Both the position numbers and the translations under genes were made by a program. Below the pieces are notes generated by a model. The model was not told the DNA's origin, did no database searches, and was given only the letters and a program-made list of their open reading frames with translations. Shown in pieces: positions 8,713 through 17,300 of a DNA stretch of 64,000 bases. The first letter of the stretch is position 1; each line of letters begins with the position of its first letter. Location: contig DASVUH010000016.1 of assembly GCA_036387135.1 (NCBI GenBank), positions 62,001-126,000 on the forward strand, given 5' to 3'. This DNA comes from JALZCH01 sp036387135. GTDB lineage: Bacteria; Acidobacteriota; Blastocatellia; Pyrinomonadales; Pyrinomonadaceae.

Positions 8713-10374
8713 ATGAAAAATAAAACGAAAAACACAATTGCAATTCTTAACAGTTATTTACCGAGCAAATTCACATCACGAAAAACGATTGTTTCGGGTG
8801 AACGTGAAATTGCCCAAAACCTTTTCAAACGCAAAACAAACCGTGCCGCTTTTCTCCTCAGCGCCGTTTTGTTCCTGTTCCTGTCTTTGTTTTTAGCGAG
8901 CGGCGATGCGCGAGCCGCTTCATACACGGTGAATTTGGACACCGATGTCGGTGATGCCAAAGAGGCTGATGGCATTTGCGACTCAGATTTGGCGATGCCC
9001 GGCGAGCAATGCACGCTGCGGGCGGCTCTTACGGAATCGAATTATATAGCCGGCTTTGACTCTATCTCGTTTTCTCTGCCGCTACCGAGCGTTATCTCCC
9101 TTACCGGTCTCTATGGTGAATTGCAAATCTACGACAGCGTGAGTATAAACGGACCCGGCGCGCGCGCATTGACCATCGAGCGCAATGGCAACCAGGGATT
9201 TAACAACTTCCGCATTTTCCAGATTTCCGGTTCAAATACAAGCACCAGCATCAGCGGCGTTACCATTACAAACGGAAATTCTACTAACCATTATTCATCA
9301 GATTCGTGTTTCGGTGAGGGCGGAGGTATTTGCGCTCGAAGCGGCAGTTTGAGTTTGACAGACGTAACCGTTAGAAACAACACTAGTAGATCCGGCGGCG
9401 GCATTTACAATGGCGGCAACCTGAGCGTTGCGCGCTCTACCATCAACAATAACCAAGCCTCTACCGCTGGCGGCGGCGTTTATATCTCATCGGGAGGCAC
9501 GGCAAACATTATTAACTCGACCATCAGTAATAACACAGTGTCCAACAGTTCGGACGGCGGCGGCGGCATTTACAATTATGGCGCGACGCTGCTGACGAAC
9601 GTGACCGTCAGCAGCAACACGACGACCGGTCCGGGAGGCGGAGTTAGAAACGCTTCGGGAACTTTGAGCGTCCGCAACACGATTATCGCGGGAAACAACG
9701 CTGACACCAACCCGGACGTTGCCGGCACGCTCAATTCGCTGGGCAATAATTTAATCGGCATCTCGGCGGGCAACAACGGCGTTACAAACAACGTCAACGG
9801 CAATAAAGTCGGGACGAGCGGCGCGCCGATTAACCCGCTGCTCGACGCTTTGCAGAGTAAGGGTGGTCAAACCGACACGCGCCCTCTGCTGCCGGGCAGT
9901 CCGGCGATTGACGCGGGCAACAACTGCGTCGCGGAATCCGCCCCGACCGGCTGCTTAAATGTGCCTCTGACGAGCGACCAGCGCGGGGTAGGTTTTCTGC
10001 GCCCGCTCGACGGCGACAATAACGGTACTGCGACAGTTGACATCGGCGCATTTGAAGCCGCAGCAATAACCCCGACGGCGGCTAGCGTCACGGTCGGCGG
10101 GCGAGTAAAAACTGCGGACGGCAGAGGAATTAGAAACGTAATCGTCACGATTACGTTTCCCTCCGGCGAGCAGCGCAGCGTAGTTTCCGGCGCGCTCGGT
10201 TATTATCGTTTTTCAGATGTTCCGGCGGGCGAAACTTACGTTTTCACCGTCGTCGCCAAACGATACTCGTTTACCCAGCCGTCGCTGCTCCGAAACATCG
10301 CGGGCGACGATAACGGTATTGATTTTATCGCCCAAGCGCCTGTTTTAGCTGCTAACAAAATTACGGAGCAGTAA
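8713..10374 (+). CDS. Secreted CSLREA / right-handed beta-helix / choice-of-anchor Q protein
   Basis: A 553-residue paralogue of the product at 6367. It has a long basic N-terminal region (1-45), then a hydrophobic signal segment (about 50-75, AVLFLFLSLFLASGDARA). The CSLREA-like segment (DADGICDSD..., EQCTLRAALTESN) follows at about 80-115. Parallel beta-helix repeats (GGGIYNGGNLSV, GGGVYISSGG, STISNN) run to about 330. The choice-of-anchor Q tail (LLPGSPAIDAGNNC, DQRGVGFLRP, VDIGAFE) ends near 450, and a carboxypeptidase-regulatory-like domain closes the protein (VGGRVKTADGRGIRN... GETYVFTVVAKR). The signal segment is unusually far from the start, so a later start is possible, though GAGGGAG precedes this ATG. 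Likely exported; role unknown. Confidence 0.85.
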   Translation: MKNKTKNTIAILNSYLPSKFTSRKTIVSGEREIAQNLFKRKTNRAAFLLSAVLFLFLSLFLASGDARAASYTVNLDTDVGDAKEADGICDSDLAMPGEQCTLRAALTESNYIAGFDSISFSLPLPSVISLTGLYGELQIYDSVSINGPGARALTIERNGNQGFNNFRIFQISGSNTSTSISGVTITNGNSTNHYSSDSCFGEGGGICARSGSLSLTDVTVRNNTSRSGGGIYNGGNLSVARSTINNNQASTAGGGVYISSGGTANIINSTISNNTVSNSSDGGGGIYNYGATLLTNVTVSSNTTTGPGGGVRNASGTLSVRNTIIAGNNADTNPDVAGTLNSLGNNLIGISAGNNGVTNNVNGNKVGTSGAPINPLLDALQSKGGQTDTRPLLPGSPAIDAGNNCVAESAPTGCLNVPLTSDQRGVGFLRPLDGDNNGTATVDIGAFEAAAITPTAASVTVGGRVKTADGRGIRNVIVTITFPSGEQRSVVSGALGYYRFSDVPAGETYVFTVVAKRYSFTQPSLLRNIAGDDNGIDFIAQAPVLAANKITEQ

Positions 10375-10382
10375 TTTCTTTT

Positions 10383-10398
10383 CTGCGAGAATACACAG
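10383..10398. promoter_or_regulatory. Weak distal copy of the 7-2-7 operator
   Basis: CTGCGAG-AA-TACACAG, only 8 bases after the preceding stop codon and 109 bases before the strong copy at 10492. The 11-base difference from the other loci is about one helical turn, so the face of the helix is kept. Confidence 0.55.
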
Positions 10399-10427
10399 CC
10401 GGAAATTCGCAAAACAATTTAACGAGA

Positions 10428-10470
10428 GCAAAAACCGAAGGTTTATAAATTAAACCTTCGGTTTTTGCTT
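10428..10470 (+). terminator. Intrinsic terminator
   Basis: GCAAAAACCGAAGGTTTA and TAAACCTTCGGTTTTTGC form an 18-bp perfect stem around a 5-base loop. The core is the same as in the 8564 terminator. Confidence 0.85.
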
Positions 10471-10491
10471 GTTAAAAACAAATTAAAGTTA

Positions 10492-10507
10492 CTGTGTAAA
10501 TACACGG
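10492..10507. promoter_or_regulatory. Strong copy of the 7-2-7 operator
   Basis: CTGTGTA-AA-TACACGG within ACTGTGTAAATACACGGTG, 82 bases before the start at 10590. Confidence 0.7.
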
Positions 10508-10589
10508 TGTTTCGGTAATTCTTTTTCTTTATTCTTTATCCCGTCAACGCCAAAGAAGGCGAAAATATTAGTTTACAGGAGAAAGAAAA

Positions 10590-11972
10590 ATGAAAAACTA
10601 TACAGCAATTTTTACAGCAATAATTTTAGGTTTGATGTTTTTTGCAATCGCCGACCGCGTAAAAGCCGGTGGGGGACCATCAAACGACAACATCTTGAAT
10701 GCTTCAAAGCTTTTTTTACAAAGCGGAACCGTCAACGGCTCCAATCTCGATGCGACGCGCGAGGCAAGCGAGCCTGAGCATTACAATTCGAGTCTTCCGG
10801 GCATCAAAACCGTCTGGTATAAATGGACGCCGCTCAGCAGCTTTAGCGCGCAATTTGAGTTGACCGACAATTTCAGCTCGACGATTGCCGTTTATTCCGC
10901 CCCTTCCGAAAATGCCGGTTTCGCCCAGTTAACAAAAATAAACACGGCAACCAACGCTGACTTTAACGGGTATTCTGAACTGCGGCAGCGAGTCAGGTTT
11001 TTTGCCGAAATGGGTAAAACTTATTACATCGTAATCGGCGGTTACACTTTATTCAGTTCGATTACAGAAGGGAATTTTCAACTTAAATACGGAAGAAATC
11101 GTTTTCGTTATTCGACAGATTTCGAAACGCGCGACGATAAATCATCGCTTTCGGTATTTCGCCCATCCGACGGAGCCTGGTATAACCTGCAGCAAAGCAC
11201 GTCAAATTTGCTCAATGCGGTTCAGTGGGGAACAAACGGAGATATGCCTGTTTCGGCAGATTATGACGGCGACGGAGAAACGGATGTTGCGGTCGTGAGA
11301 AACAATGGGGCAGTGAAAAATTGGTACATTTACGGCGCATCATCGGTGTCCGGTTTTCAATGGGGAATCGGTTCCGACAAAGCCGTCGTCGGAGAGTTTG
11401 ACGGAGACGGGCGCGCCGACGCAGTAGCGATTCGCAATCACCCGGAAGGTTCTTACTGGCATATTCGCCAAAGCAGCAACGGCGCGTTGCGTTCCATGTT
11501 TTTCGGCAGGAACGGCGACAAACTAATCATGGGCGACTTTGACGGCGACGGTTTAACCGATCCTACAGTGACGCGCAACTACGCAGAGGGAATGTTTTGG
11601 TACACATTAAAAAGCACGACTAATTACACCCAATTTACCACGCAGCAATTCGGCTCGGACGGAGACGTTCCGGCAGCGGAGGATTTTGACGGCGACGGTA
11701 AAACCGACGTTGCGGTTTTCCGCCCTTCAAACGGTCACTGGTACATTTTGCGCTCGCTCGATAATCAATTTCAAGCCCAGCATTTCGGCGCAACCGGCGA
11801 CAAACCGCAGCCCGCAGATTATGACGGCGACGGGCGAGCCGACTTTGCGGTTTTTCGACCGTCGGCGGGAGCGTGGTACATTTTGCGCAGCGGCGACAAC
11901 CAATTCTTCGCCAAACAATGGGGCGCGGCGACAGACATTCCTGCTTCATCAATGGCGACCCTTTCGCAATAA
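10590..11972 (+). CDS. Secreted VCBS/FG-GAP repeat protein
   Basis: A 460-residue exported protein, with GGAGAAAG just before the ATG. Signal peptide about 1-27 (ending VKAGG), then a jelly-roll-like N-terminal part (about 30-170). The C-terminal half has about five to six tandem repeats of roughly 45 residues, each with a DxDGDGxxD calcium-binding-type loop and a W-Y-I strand (SADYDGDGETDVAVVRNNG, EDFDGDGKTDVAVFRPSNGHWY and relatives). These FG-GAP/VCBS repeats normally build a beta-propeller on the cell surface. The gene lies between two operator/terminator cassettes and carries its own weak/strong operator pair. Unlike its neighbours it ends in MATLSQ, without the carboxypeptidase-like tail. 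Confidence 0.85.
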   Translation: MKNYTAIFTAIILGLMFFAIADRVKAGGGPSNDNILNASKLFLQSGTVNGSNLDATREASEPEHYNSSLPGIKTVWYKWTPLSSFSAQFELTDNFSSTIAVYSAPSENAGFAQLTKINTATNADFNGYSELRQRVRFFAEMGKTYYIVIGGYTLFSSITEGNFQLKYGRNRFRYSTDFETRDDKSSLSVFRPSDGAWYNLQQSTSNLLNAVQWGTNGDMPVSADYDGDGETDVAVVRNNGAVKNWYIYGASSVSGFQWGIGSDKAVVGEFDGDGRADAVAIRNHPEGSYWHIRQSSNGALRSMFFGRNGDKLIMGDFDGDGLTDPTVTRNYAEGMFWYTLKSTTNYTQFTTQQFGSDGDVPAAEDFDGDGKTDVAVFRPSNGHWYILRSLDNQFQAQHFGATGDKPQPADYDGDGRADFAVFRPSAGAWYILRSGDNQFFAKQWGAATDIPASSMATLSQ

Positions 11973-12011
11973 GCTGAAGATTGAATTTTCTGTGAAATCC
12001 AGAGTAGGTTT

Positions 12012-12059
12012 TTAGCGCTCGGCGGTGATAAAGAGTTCATTACCACCGCCGAGCGCTAA
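12012..12059. repeat. Long perfect hairpin
   Basis: TTAGCGCTCGGCGGTG and its exact complement CACCGCCGAGCGCTAA flank a 16-base loop, 40 bases after the VCBS gene stop. There is no T run on the + strand, so it is not a canonical terminator. It may protect the mRNA 3' end or be a small palindromic repeat. Confidence 0.7.
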
Positions 12060-12155
12060 GAACTTACAAGGCTGAAACAAAACTCTATTGCAAAGAATTG
12101 ACGAAATATTTTAAACCTATGCAATTTTTGATTTTTAAATTAAGGAACCAAATTT

Positions 12156-12239
12156 ATGAAAAGCAAACTATTCGATTACCTTTTTTTCGCCGCGGTTTTG
12201 GTGCTGCTTTTATTGTTCGCGCTGACGGTGCGGTCATAA
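12156..12239 (+). CDS. Predicted 27-residue single-span membrane peptide
   Basis: A short open frame encoding MKSKLFDYLF...TVRS, preceded by TAAGGAACC about 8 bases before its ATG. Residues about 8-24 form one hydrophobic helix (FFAAVLVLLLLFALTV) with basic residues at both ends. It stops 6 bases before the DUF3592 gene, so translation of the two could be coupled. Small hydrophobic proteins like this are common, but no family is recognised. The ribosome site and tight spacing support it; expression is unproven. Confidence 0.5.
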   Translation: MKSKLFDYLFFAAVLVLLLLFALTVRS

Positions 12240-12245
12240 ATTAAA

Positions 12246-12656
12246 ATGAACAGGTACATTGGAACAATCATCTTCAGCGCAATCGGTTCGGTCTTTATGA
12301 CGGGCGCGGTAATGAAAATAATCGGCAACATTTTCTTTCTGCACCTTTCGCAGAAGGCAATCGGCACGGTTGTTTATCTGAAGACGGCGCGCGTCAGAAG
12401 TCGGCGCAGCTACAATGTATATTTACCCGTTGTCGAATTTGAACCGGTCGCCAATCATAAAATTAGAATCACCGCGACCGTCGGATCAAACCCGCCTGAT
12501 TATCAAATCGGCGATACGCTGACAGTGCGATTTCTGCCCAAAAGACCGGGAGGCGGTAAGATTCATTCATTTTGGGAAATGTGGTTTTTGCCAGCCCTCT
12601 TTTTCATGGTCGGCGTGGCGGTTTTCGGGACGGCAATTCTTCTTTTTCTGAATTAA
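12246..12656 (+). CDS. DUF3592 membrane protein
   Basis: A 136-residue protein with one N-terminal (about 5-30) and one C-terminal (about 112-134) membrane helix flanking a soluble beta-rich part. The signature GTVVYLKTARVRSRRSYNVYLPVVEF and the later PDYQIGDTLTVRFLPKRP fit DUF3592, whose function is unknown. It starts 6 bases after a 27-residue membrane peptide gene. It lies between the VCBS protein and the large dockerin/cohesin protein, inside the putative regulon, but it has no operator copy of its own. A terminator follows at 12732. Confidence 0.8.
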   Translation: MNRYIGTIIFSAIGSVFMTGAVMKIIGNIFFLHLSQKAIGTVVYLKTARVRSRRSYNVYLPVVEFEPVANHKIRITATVGSNPPDYQIGDTLTVRFLPKRPGGGKIHSFWEMWFLPALFFMVGVAVFGTAILLFLN

Positions 12657-12680
12657 AACAGCCATTGTTTTTTTATTCGA

Positions 12681-12696
12681 CTGTTTGAATACGCAG
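12681..12696. promoter_or_regulatory. Weak distal copy of the 7-2-7 operator
   Basis: CTGTTTG-AA-TACGCAG starts 24 bases after the DUF3592 stop and exactly 120 bases before the strong copy at 12801. It is the most degenerate copy, recognised by the CTG/CAG ends, the AA-TAC centre and its position. Confidence 0.45.
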
Positions 12697-12731
12697 TCGG
12701 ATGTTTCGCCGGAAATCAGCACCGGCTGGGT

Positions 12732-12765
12732 ATCGCAGGTTTGATTTTTCAAACCTGCGATTTTT
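12732..12765 (+). terminator. Intrinsic terminator
   Basis: ATCGCAGGTTTGA and TCAAACCTGCGAT form a 13-bp perfect stem with a TTTT loop, followed by TTTT. It ends the DUF3592 transcript. Confidence 0.85.
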
Positions 12766-12800
12766 GTTGCTTCAAAACAGGTTTTTTCGCTCGAAAGTTA

Positions 12801-12816
12801 CTGTGTAAATACACGG
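12801..12816. promoter_or_regulatory. Strong copy of the 7-2-7 operator
   Basis: CTGTGTA-AA-TACACGG within ACTGTGTAAATACACGGTG, 63 bases before the start at 12880. Confidence 0.7.
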
Positions 12817-12879
12817 TGAAAACGATTTGCAGATTGTCTATTTTCATTCTCGGAATAATTTTCCGAGGAGAGAATAAAA

Positions 12880-15800
12880 ATGAAAAATACAGCAAAATCG
12901 CAATTAAAAAAATATTTCTTAGGTCTTATGCAGCTAATTTGCGCGGTGGTTTTTTTGACAACCGCAGCCTTTGCCGCAAATTATACGGTGACAAATACCA
13001 ACGACAGCGGCGCCGGTTCGCTTCGGGCGGCATTAACAGCCGCCAACAACAGCGCCGCCGCCGATTACTTCATTTTCTTCAACATTTCCGGCAGCGGCGT
13101 TAAAACGATTTCTCTGCAATCACCGCTGCCGCAGATTAATATGTCGAGTGACGGACATTTGCGGATTGACGGAACATCCCAGCCGAATTATTCCGGCGTT
13201 CCGTTAATCGAACTCAATGGAGCAAATGCAGGAGCCGGCGCGGACGGTTTGTTTCTAGCGCGGGGATACCTGGATGTTAAAGGATTAATCATTAACCGCT
13301 TTGCCAATTACGGAATTCGTGCCGAGTGCCTTTCCAATTGCACCAGCACTTCTCCAACGCCTCTGATCAGGATTGCGGTTCGCGGTTCTTACATTGGAAC
13401 AAACGCTGCCGGAAACGCCGCTCTCGGCAACGGCGTCGGCGGCATTTATTTTCAGTCGAACGGCTTAACGGATTCATACATCGGAGCGGAGCAGGCTTCC
13501 GAACGAAATATTATTTCAGGAAATGGTTTATATGGAATCGTTCTCAGGGACGGTTTTGTGCCAACTTCTAACAGTAGCAGTTACAATATTTATGTTCACA
13601 ATAATTTTATTGGCACAAACCAAAACGGAACGGCAGCAGTTGCTAACGGAACGGACGGCATCAATATTAACTTTAACAATAACGGCACAACCAGATTTCA
13701 TATCGGAAGCGCTAACGCCGCCGAGCGCAACATCATTTCCGGCAACGGCGGCAATGGAATTTATATGAATGCCACGTTTGCAAACGACGGTTTCGTTAAA
13801 GGCAACTATATCGGAACTAATTCCACGGGTACGGGAGATTTGGGCAATGTCCATAACGGCATTCACGCACTCGGCGATAATACCGGAAGCGGCAATATAG
13901 TCATCGGCGGCAATCTGGCAGGCGAAGGCAACGTTATCTCCGGCAACAACCAAAACGGAATTCTCGCCGAAATGCAGGAAATGTGGATCACCGGCAATCG
14001 GATCGGTACAAACGCCGCGGGAACTGCCGCGCTCGGAAACACACAGCACGGCATACGGGTCACCCGAAGCATAACAATCGGCGGCATCGAATGGGATGAC
14101 TATGGCAATACCATCTCCGGCAATGGCGGAGACGGTATCAGAGTTGTTTCTTCCGATCCAATCAATATGTCAATTCAAGGCAACAAGATCGGCGTAAATT
14201 CAGGCGGAACGGCGGCGGTTCCCAATCAGGGCAACGGCATTACCGCCAGCGCTAAGGTAGGCATCAGCACGCTCAATACTATTGGCGGCAACATCGGGCA
14301 CGGCATTGAATTAACCGGCGGAGCTTCCGAAATAGAAATCTTTAATACTTATATCGGCACAAATGCCAGCGGCGCGGATTTGGGGAACGGTGGAAACGGA
14401 ATCAATATTTTTTCAACCGTGTCGAAAGTTTACATCGGAGAAAAAGGTGCGGGCGTGGGACCGAACACCATTGCTTTCAACAACGGCGACGGGATTTCAC
14501 TTCAGCCCGGTTTTGGCGCGGGAGCGGTGGCTGACAATATTTCAATTCGCCGGAATTCGATTTACTCAAATTCCGGCTTGGGCATTGATTTGGGTCCGAC
14601 GAACGGAGTTACGCCGAATGATCTCAACGACGCCGATACGGGACCGAACGGATTGCAGAATTTCCCTGTTTTGCACAAAGCCTATCCTAATCAAATTCAA
14701 GGAACGCTTGACAGCATTCCGACCCAGGGCGGCGACAAATATAAATTGGATTTTTACACAGTTGATTCGTGCGATGCTTCAGGCTACGGCGAAGGTCGTT
14801 ATTATCTCGGTTTTATGGAAGCGCAAACCGGGCAGGGAGGAAACATAAATTTTAATTTCCCGCTTTCGTCTCCGCTTTCCTTTGGGCAATCGGTCGTCGC
14901 CACCGCAACAAGTCCTACGGGCGATACTTCGGAATTTTCGCAATGTTTGACGGTCACATTGCCTCCGGGAAACTTCTCCCTCGATGCGGCAACATACAGC
15001 ATTAACGAAACCGGCGGCTCAATCACCGTCACGGTAAACCGAACAGGCGGATCGGGCGGAGCGGTTTCCGTTCAATACGCGACCTCGAACGGCACAGCGA
15101 CAGCCGGAACCGATTACACTGCAACGAGCGGAACCCTGACTTTTCTTACCGGACAAACAACTAAGACTTTTACGATTCCGATCACGAACGACACGACCGA
15201 TGAGCCTGACGAAACCATCAATATCACACTTTCCAATCCGACGGGCGATGCAGCTTTGGTAAATCCGTCAGCAGCAGTTTTGACAATTGTTGATAACGAT
15301 AATCCGCCGACAGTTTCAATCAAAAATTATTCAACCCAAGAAGGAAACAGCGGCACAACGCCTTTTATCTTCGATGTCACCTTGTCCGCTGCTTCCGGCT
15401 TGCCGGTTTCGATCAATTGGAAAACTTTGGTCGGCGGATCGGCGACCGCTGGAAGCGACTATACGGCTGGAAACGGCGTTTTGAATTTCGCGCCCGGTGA
15501 AACTTCCAAGCAAATTACTGTATTGGTTAACGGCGATACGGTTTCCGAACCCAACGAATATTTTCAGGTCAGCATTTTCCAGCCTGTCAATGTCACCCTT
15601 GATGATAGCCAAGCCAACGGAACGATTTATGACGAAGATAATCCGGGCGAGCTTCAATTTTCGCCAGTGGTTTACAACGTAAACGAAGGAGTCGGAACCG
15701 CAACCGTGACTGTCACGCGGACGACCGGAACAGCCGGAACCGTGACGGTAGATTATGCGACGACAAACACCGGCACGACATCGTTCCCTGACTTCACATC

Positions 15801-17268
15801 CACATCCGGGACTTTGACTTTCCTTGACGGTGAAGCGACGAAAACTTTTTCGGTCTCAATTACCGATGATCAAATCGTCGAACAAACTGAATGGATTAAT
15901 CTGGTGTTGTCGAATGCAACAGGCGGGGCAGCCATCACCGGGGGAAATGCGTTGATTAACATTGAAGATAATGATACAGCTTCCGCAACGTCAATCAGCG
16001 GAATTGTTAATTACGCTATTACACCGATCAATCAATCACAGAAAAAAGTCCCGGGCGTGCTCGTTTATGCTACGGGACCGGGCAACGGTGCTGCTACATC
16101 AGATTCTGATGGAGCTTACCAGATTAATAATCTAACGGCTGGCGGAAATTACACGGTCGTTGCTTCCAAAACAGGAGACAGAAACGGAATTTCTCCTTTT
16201 GATGCAACTCTTGTCTTAAAACACGTCGCTGCAAACGGACAGGGACCGAACGTTTTATCTCTGAATCAACAAAAAGCAGCCGACACAAGCGGCGATGGAA
16301 ACATCTCTCCGTTTGATGCAACGCTGATTTTAAGATATGTGGCGGCAAACGGACCGACTGCCAACACGGGACAAACAGGTAACTGGAAGTTTCTGCCGGG
16401 AACACAGAATTATCAATCGCTGGACAATTCGTTATCGAGTGAAAACTACGAAGCGGTTCTGATTGGTGAAATCAACGGCAATTGGACGCCGCCTGCGCCG
16501 GGTTCGCTTGCTCAGACCGATAATTTTGACGAAATCGCTGCATCTGTTGAAGAAACGGAAGCCGAAATCTCGCTGCCCGACAATACATCGGCTGCGAGCG
16601 GAAGCATTATCGTTGTTCCGGTCTCATTCGCCAACAAAAGCGGGAAATCAATTTCGGGTTACAACTTCGCCGTTGAATTTGATCCGAATGTTTTGCAGCC
16701 CGATTCGGCGATGCCGATTGACACGAGCGCAACTCTGAGTCGGGAAATGACGGTTGCTCACAATACGGCGCAAACCGGGCGAATCGGCGTTGCGGCAAGC
16801 GGCGGCAATTCCAATGAGCGGATTTCAAAGGGCGATACGCTGTTAAAGCTGCGCTTTCGAGCGGTCGGAACGGCAAATGATTTGAAAAACCCGGCAACGG
16901 CTTTAACATTTCATCAGCAGCCGATCATTGAAAATGAGTCCGGCGCAGCGTTAACTGTTAAAAGTGCGAACGGTTCAGTCAGAGTTTCTGCGGGTGGTGC
17001 GGGTAAATCGGTAACGACGGTTTTAGGTCAAGTAACAACTGCGGAAGGACGAGGCATTCGCAATGTTTCGGTGACGCTCGCCGGCTCAAACGGTGAAACG
17101 CGCACGGTTATGACCGGAGCAGGCGGCGAATATAGCTTTACGGACGTTTCATCTGGCGAAACTTATACCATCAGCGTCAGCTCGAAGCGTTTCCGGTTCA
17201 ACTCTGAATCACAAATGAGGACGATTTTTGCCGAAGTCGAAGAAATCAACTTTACGGCTCTCGAATAA
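12880..17268 (+). CDS. Large secreted beta-helix / Calx-beta / dockerin / cohesin protein
   Basis: A 1462-residue exported protein, with CGAGGAGAG before the ATG. Signal peptide about 1-33 (ending AAFA). The next 560 residues are parallel beta-helix repeats with recurring GNxISGNGxxGI and YIGTNxxGT motifs. Three Calx-beta domains follow at about 697-805, 808-920 and 922-1035 (each with a GTATAGTDYT-type or equivalent loop). After that comes a carboxypeptidase-regulatory-like fold (about 1037-1095). A dockerin-like pair of loops follows (about 1095-1155; DTSGDGNISPFDATLILRY is a full calcium loop, GDRNGISPFDATLVLKH a degenerate one). A cohesin-like domain (about 1227-1340, with GYNFAVEFDPNVL and ISKGDTLLKLRF) precedes a second carboxypeptidase-like module. 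Holding dockerin and cohesin in one chain suggests self-assembly on the surface. Confidence 0.85.
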   Translation: MKNTAKSQLKKYFLGLMQLICAVVFLTTAAFAANYTVTNTNDSGAGSLRAALTAANNSAAADYFIFFNISGSGVKTISLQSPLPQINMSSDGHLRIDGTSQPNYSGVPLIELNGANAGAGADGLFLARGYLDVKGLIINRFANYGIRAECLSNCTSTSPTPLIRIAVRGSYIGTNAAGNAALGNGVGGIYFQSNGLTDSYIGAEQASERNIISGNGLYGIVLRDGFVPTSNSSSYNIYVHNNFIGTNQNGTAAVANGTDGININFNNNGTTRFHIGSANAAERNIISGNGGNGIYMNATFANDGFVKGNYIGTNSTGTGDLGNVHNGIHALGDNTGSGNIVIGGNLAGEGNVISGNNQNGILAEMQEMWITGNRIGTNAAGTAALGNTQHGIRVTRSITIGGIEWDDYGNTISGNGGDGIRVVSSDPINMSIQGNKIGVNSGGTAAVPNQGNGITASAKVGISTLNTIGGNIGHGIELTGGASEIEIFNTYIGTNASGADLGNGGNGINIFSTVSKVYIGEKGAGVGPNTIAFNNGDGISLQPGFGAGAVADNISIRRNSIYSNSGLGIDLGPTNGVTPNDLNDADTGPNGLQNFPVLHKAYPNQIQGTLDSIPTQGGDKYKLDFYTVDSCDASGYGEGRYYLGFMEAQTGQGGNINFNFPLSSPLSFGQSVVATATSPTGDTSEFSQCLTVTLPPGNFSLDAATYSINETGGSITVTVNRTGGSGGAVSVQYATSNGTATAGTDYTATSGTLTFLTGQTTKTFTIPITNDTTDEPDETINITLSNPTGDAALVNPSAAVLTIVDNDNPPTVSIKNYSTQEGNSGTTPFIFDVTLSAASGLPVSINWKTLVGGSATAGSDYTAGNGVLNFAPGETSKQITVLVNGDTVSEPNEYFQVSIFQPVNVTLDDSQANGTIYDEDNPGELQFSPVVYNVNEGVGTATVTVTRTTGTAGTVTVDYATTNTGTTSFPDFTSTSGTLTFLDGEATKTFSVSITDDQIVEQTEWINLVLSNATGGAAITGGNALINIEDNDTASATSISGIVNYAITPINQSQKKVPGVLVYATGPGNGAATSDSDGAYQINNLTAGGNYTVVASKTGDRNGISPFDATLVLKHVAANGQGPNVLSLNQQKAADTSGDGNISPFDATLILRYVAANGPTANTGQTGNWKFLPGTQNYQSLDNSLSSENYEAVLIGEINGNWTPPAPGSLAQTDNFDEIAASVEETEAEISLPDNTSAASGSIIVVPVSFANKSGKSISGYNFAVEFDPNVLQPDSAMPIDTSATLSREMTVAHNTAQTGRIGVAASGGNSNERISKGDTLLKLRFRAVGTANDLKNPATALTFHQQPIIENESGAALTVKSANGSVRVSAGGAGKSVTTVLGQVTTAEGRGIRNVSVTLAGSNGETRTVMTGAGGEYSFTDVSSGETYTISVSSKRFRFNSESQMRTIFAEVEEINFTALE

Positions 17269-17300
17269 ACCGCCGCGCATTTATCCTTTTTCCATAAACA

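Noticed and set aside
12741..13103. Open frame crossing the operator and the start of the dockerin/cohesin gene
   Set aside because: It is out of frame with the real gene, contains the terminator and operator, and is Arg-rich.
13528..14049. 173-codon open frame on the minus strand inside the 1462-residue protein gene
   Set aside because: It mirrors the Gly/Asn-rich repeats of the real gene; no ribosome site or known fold.
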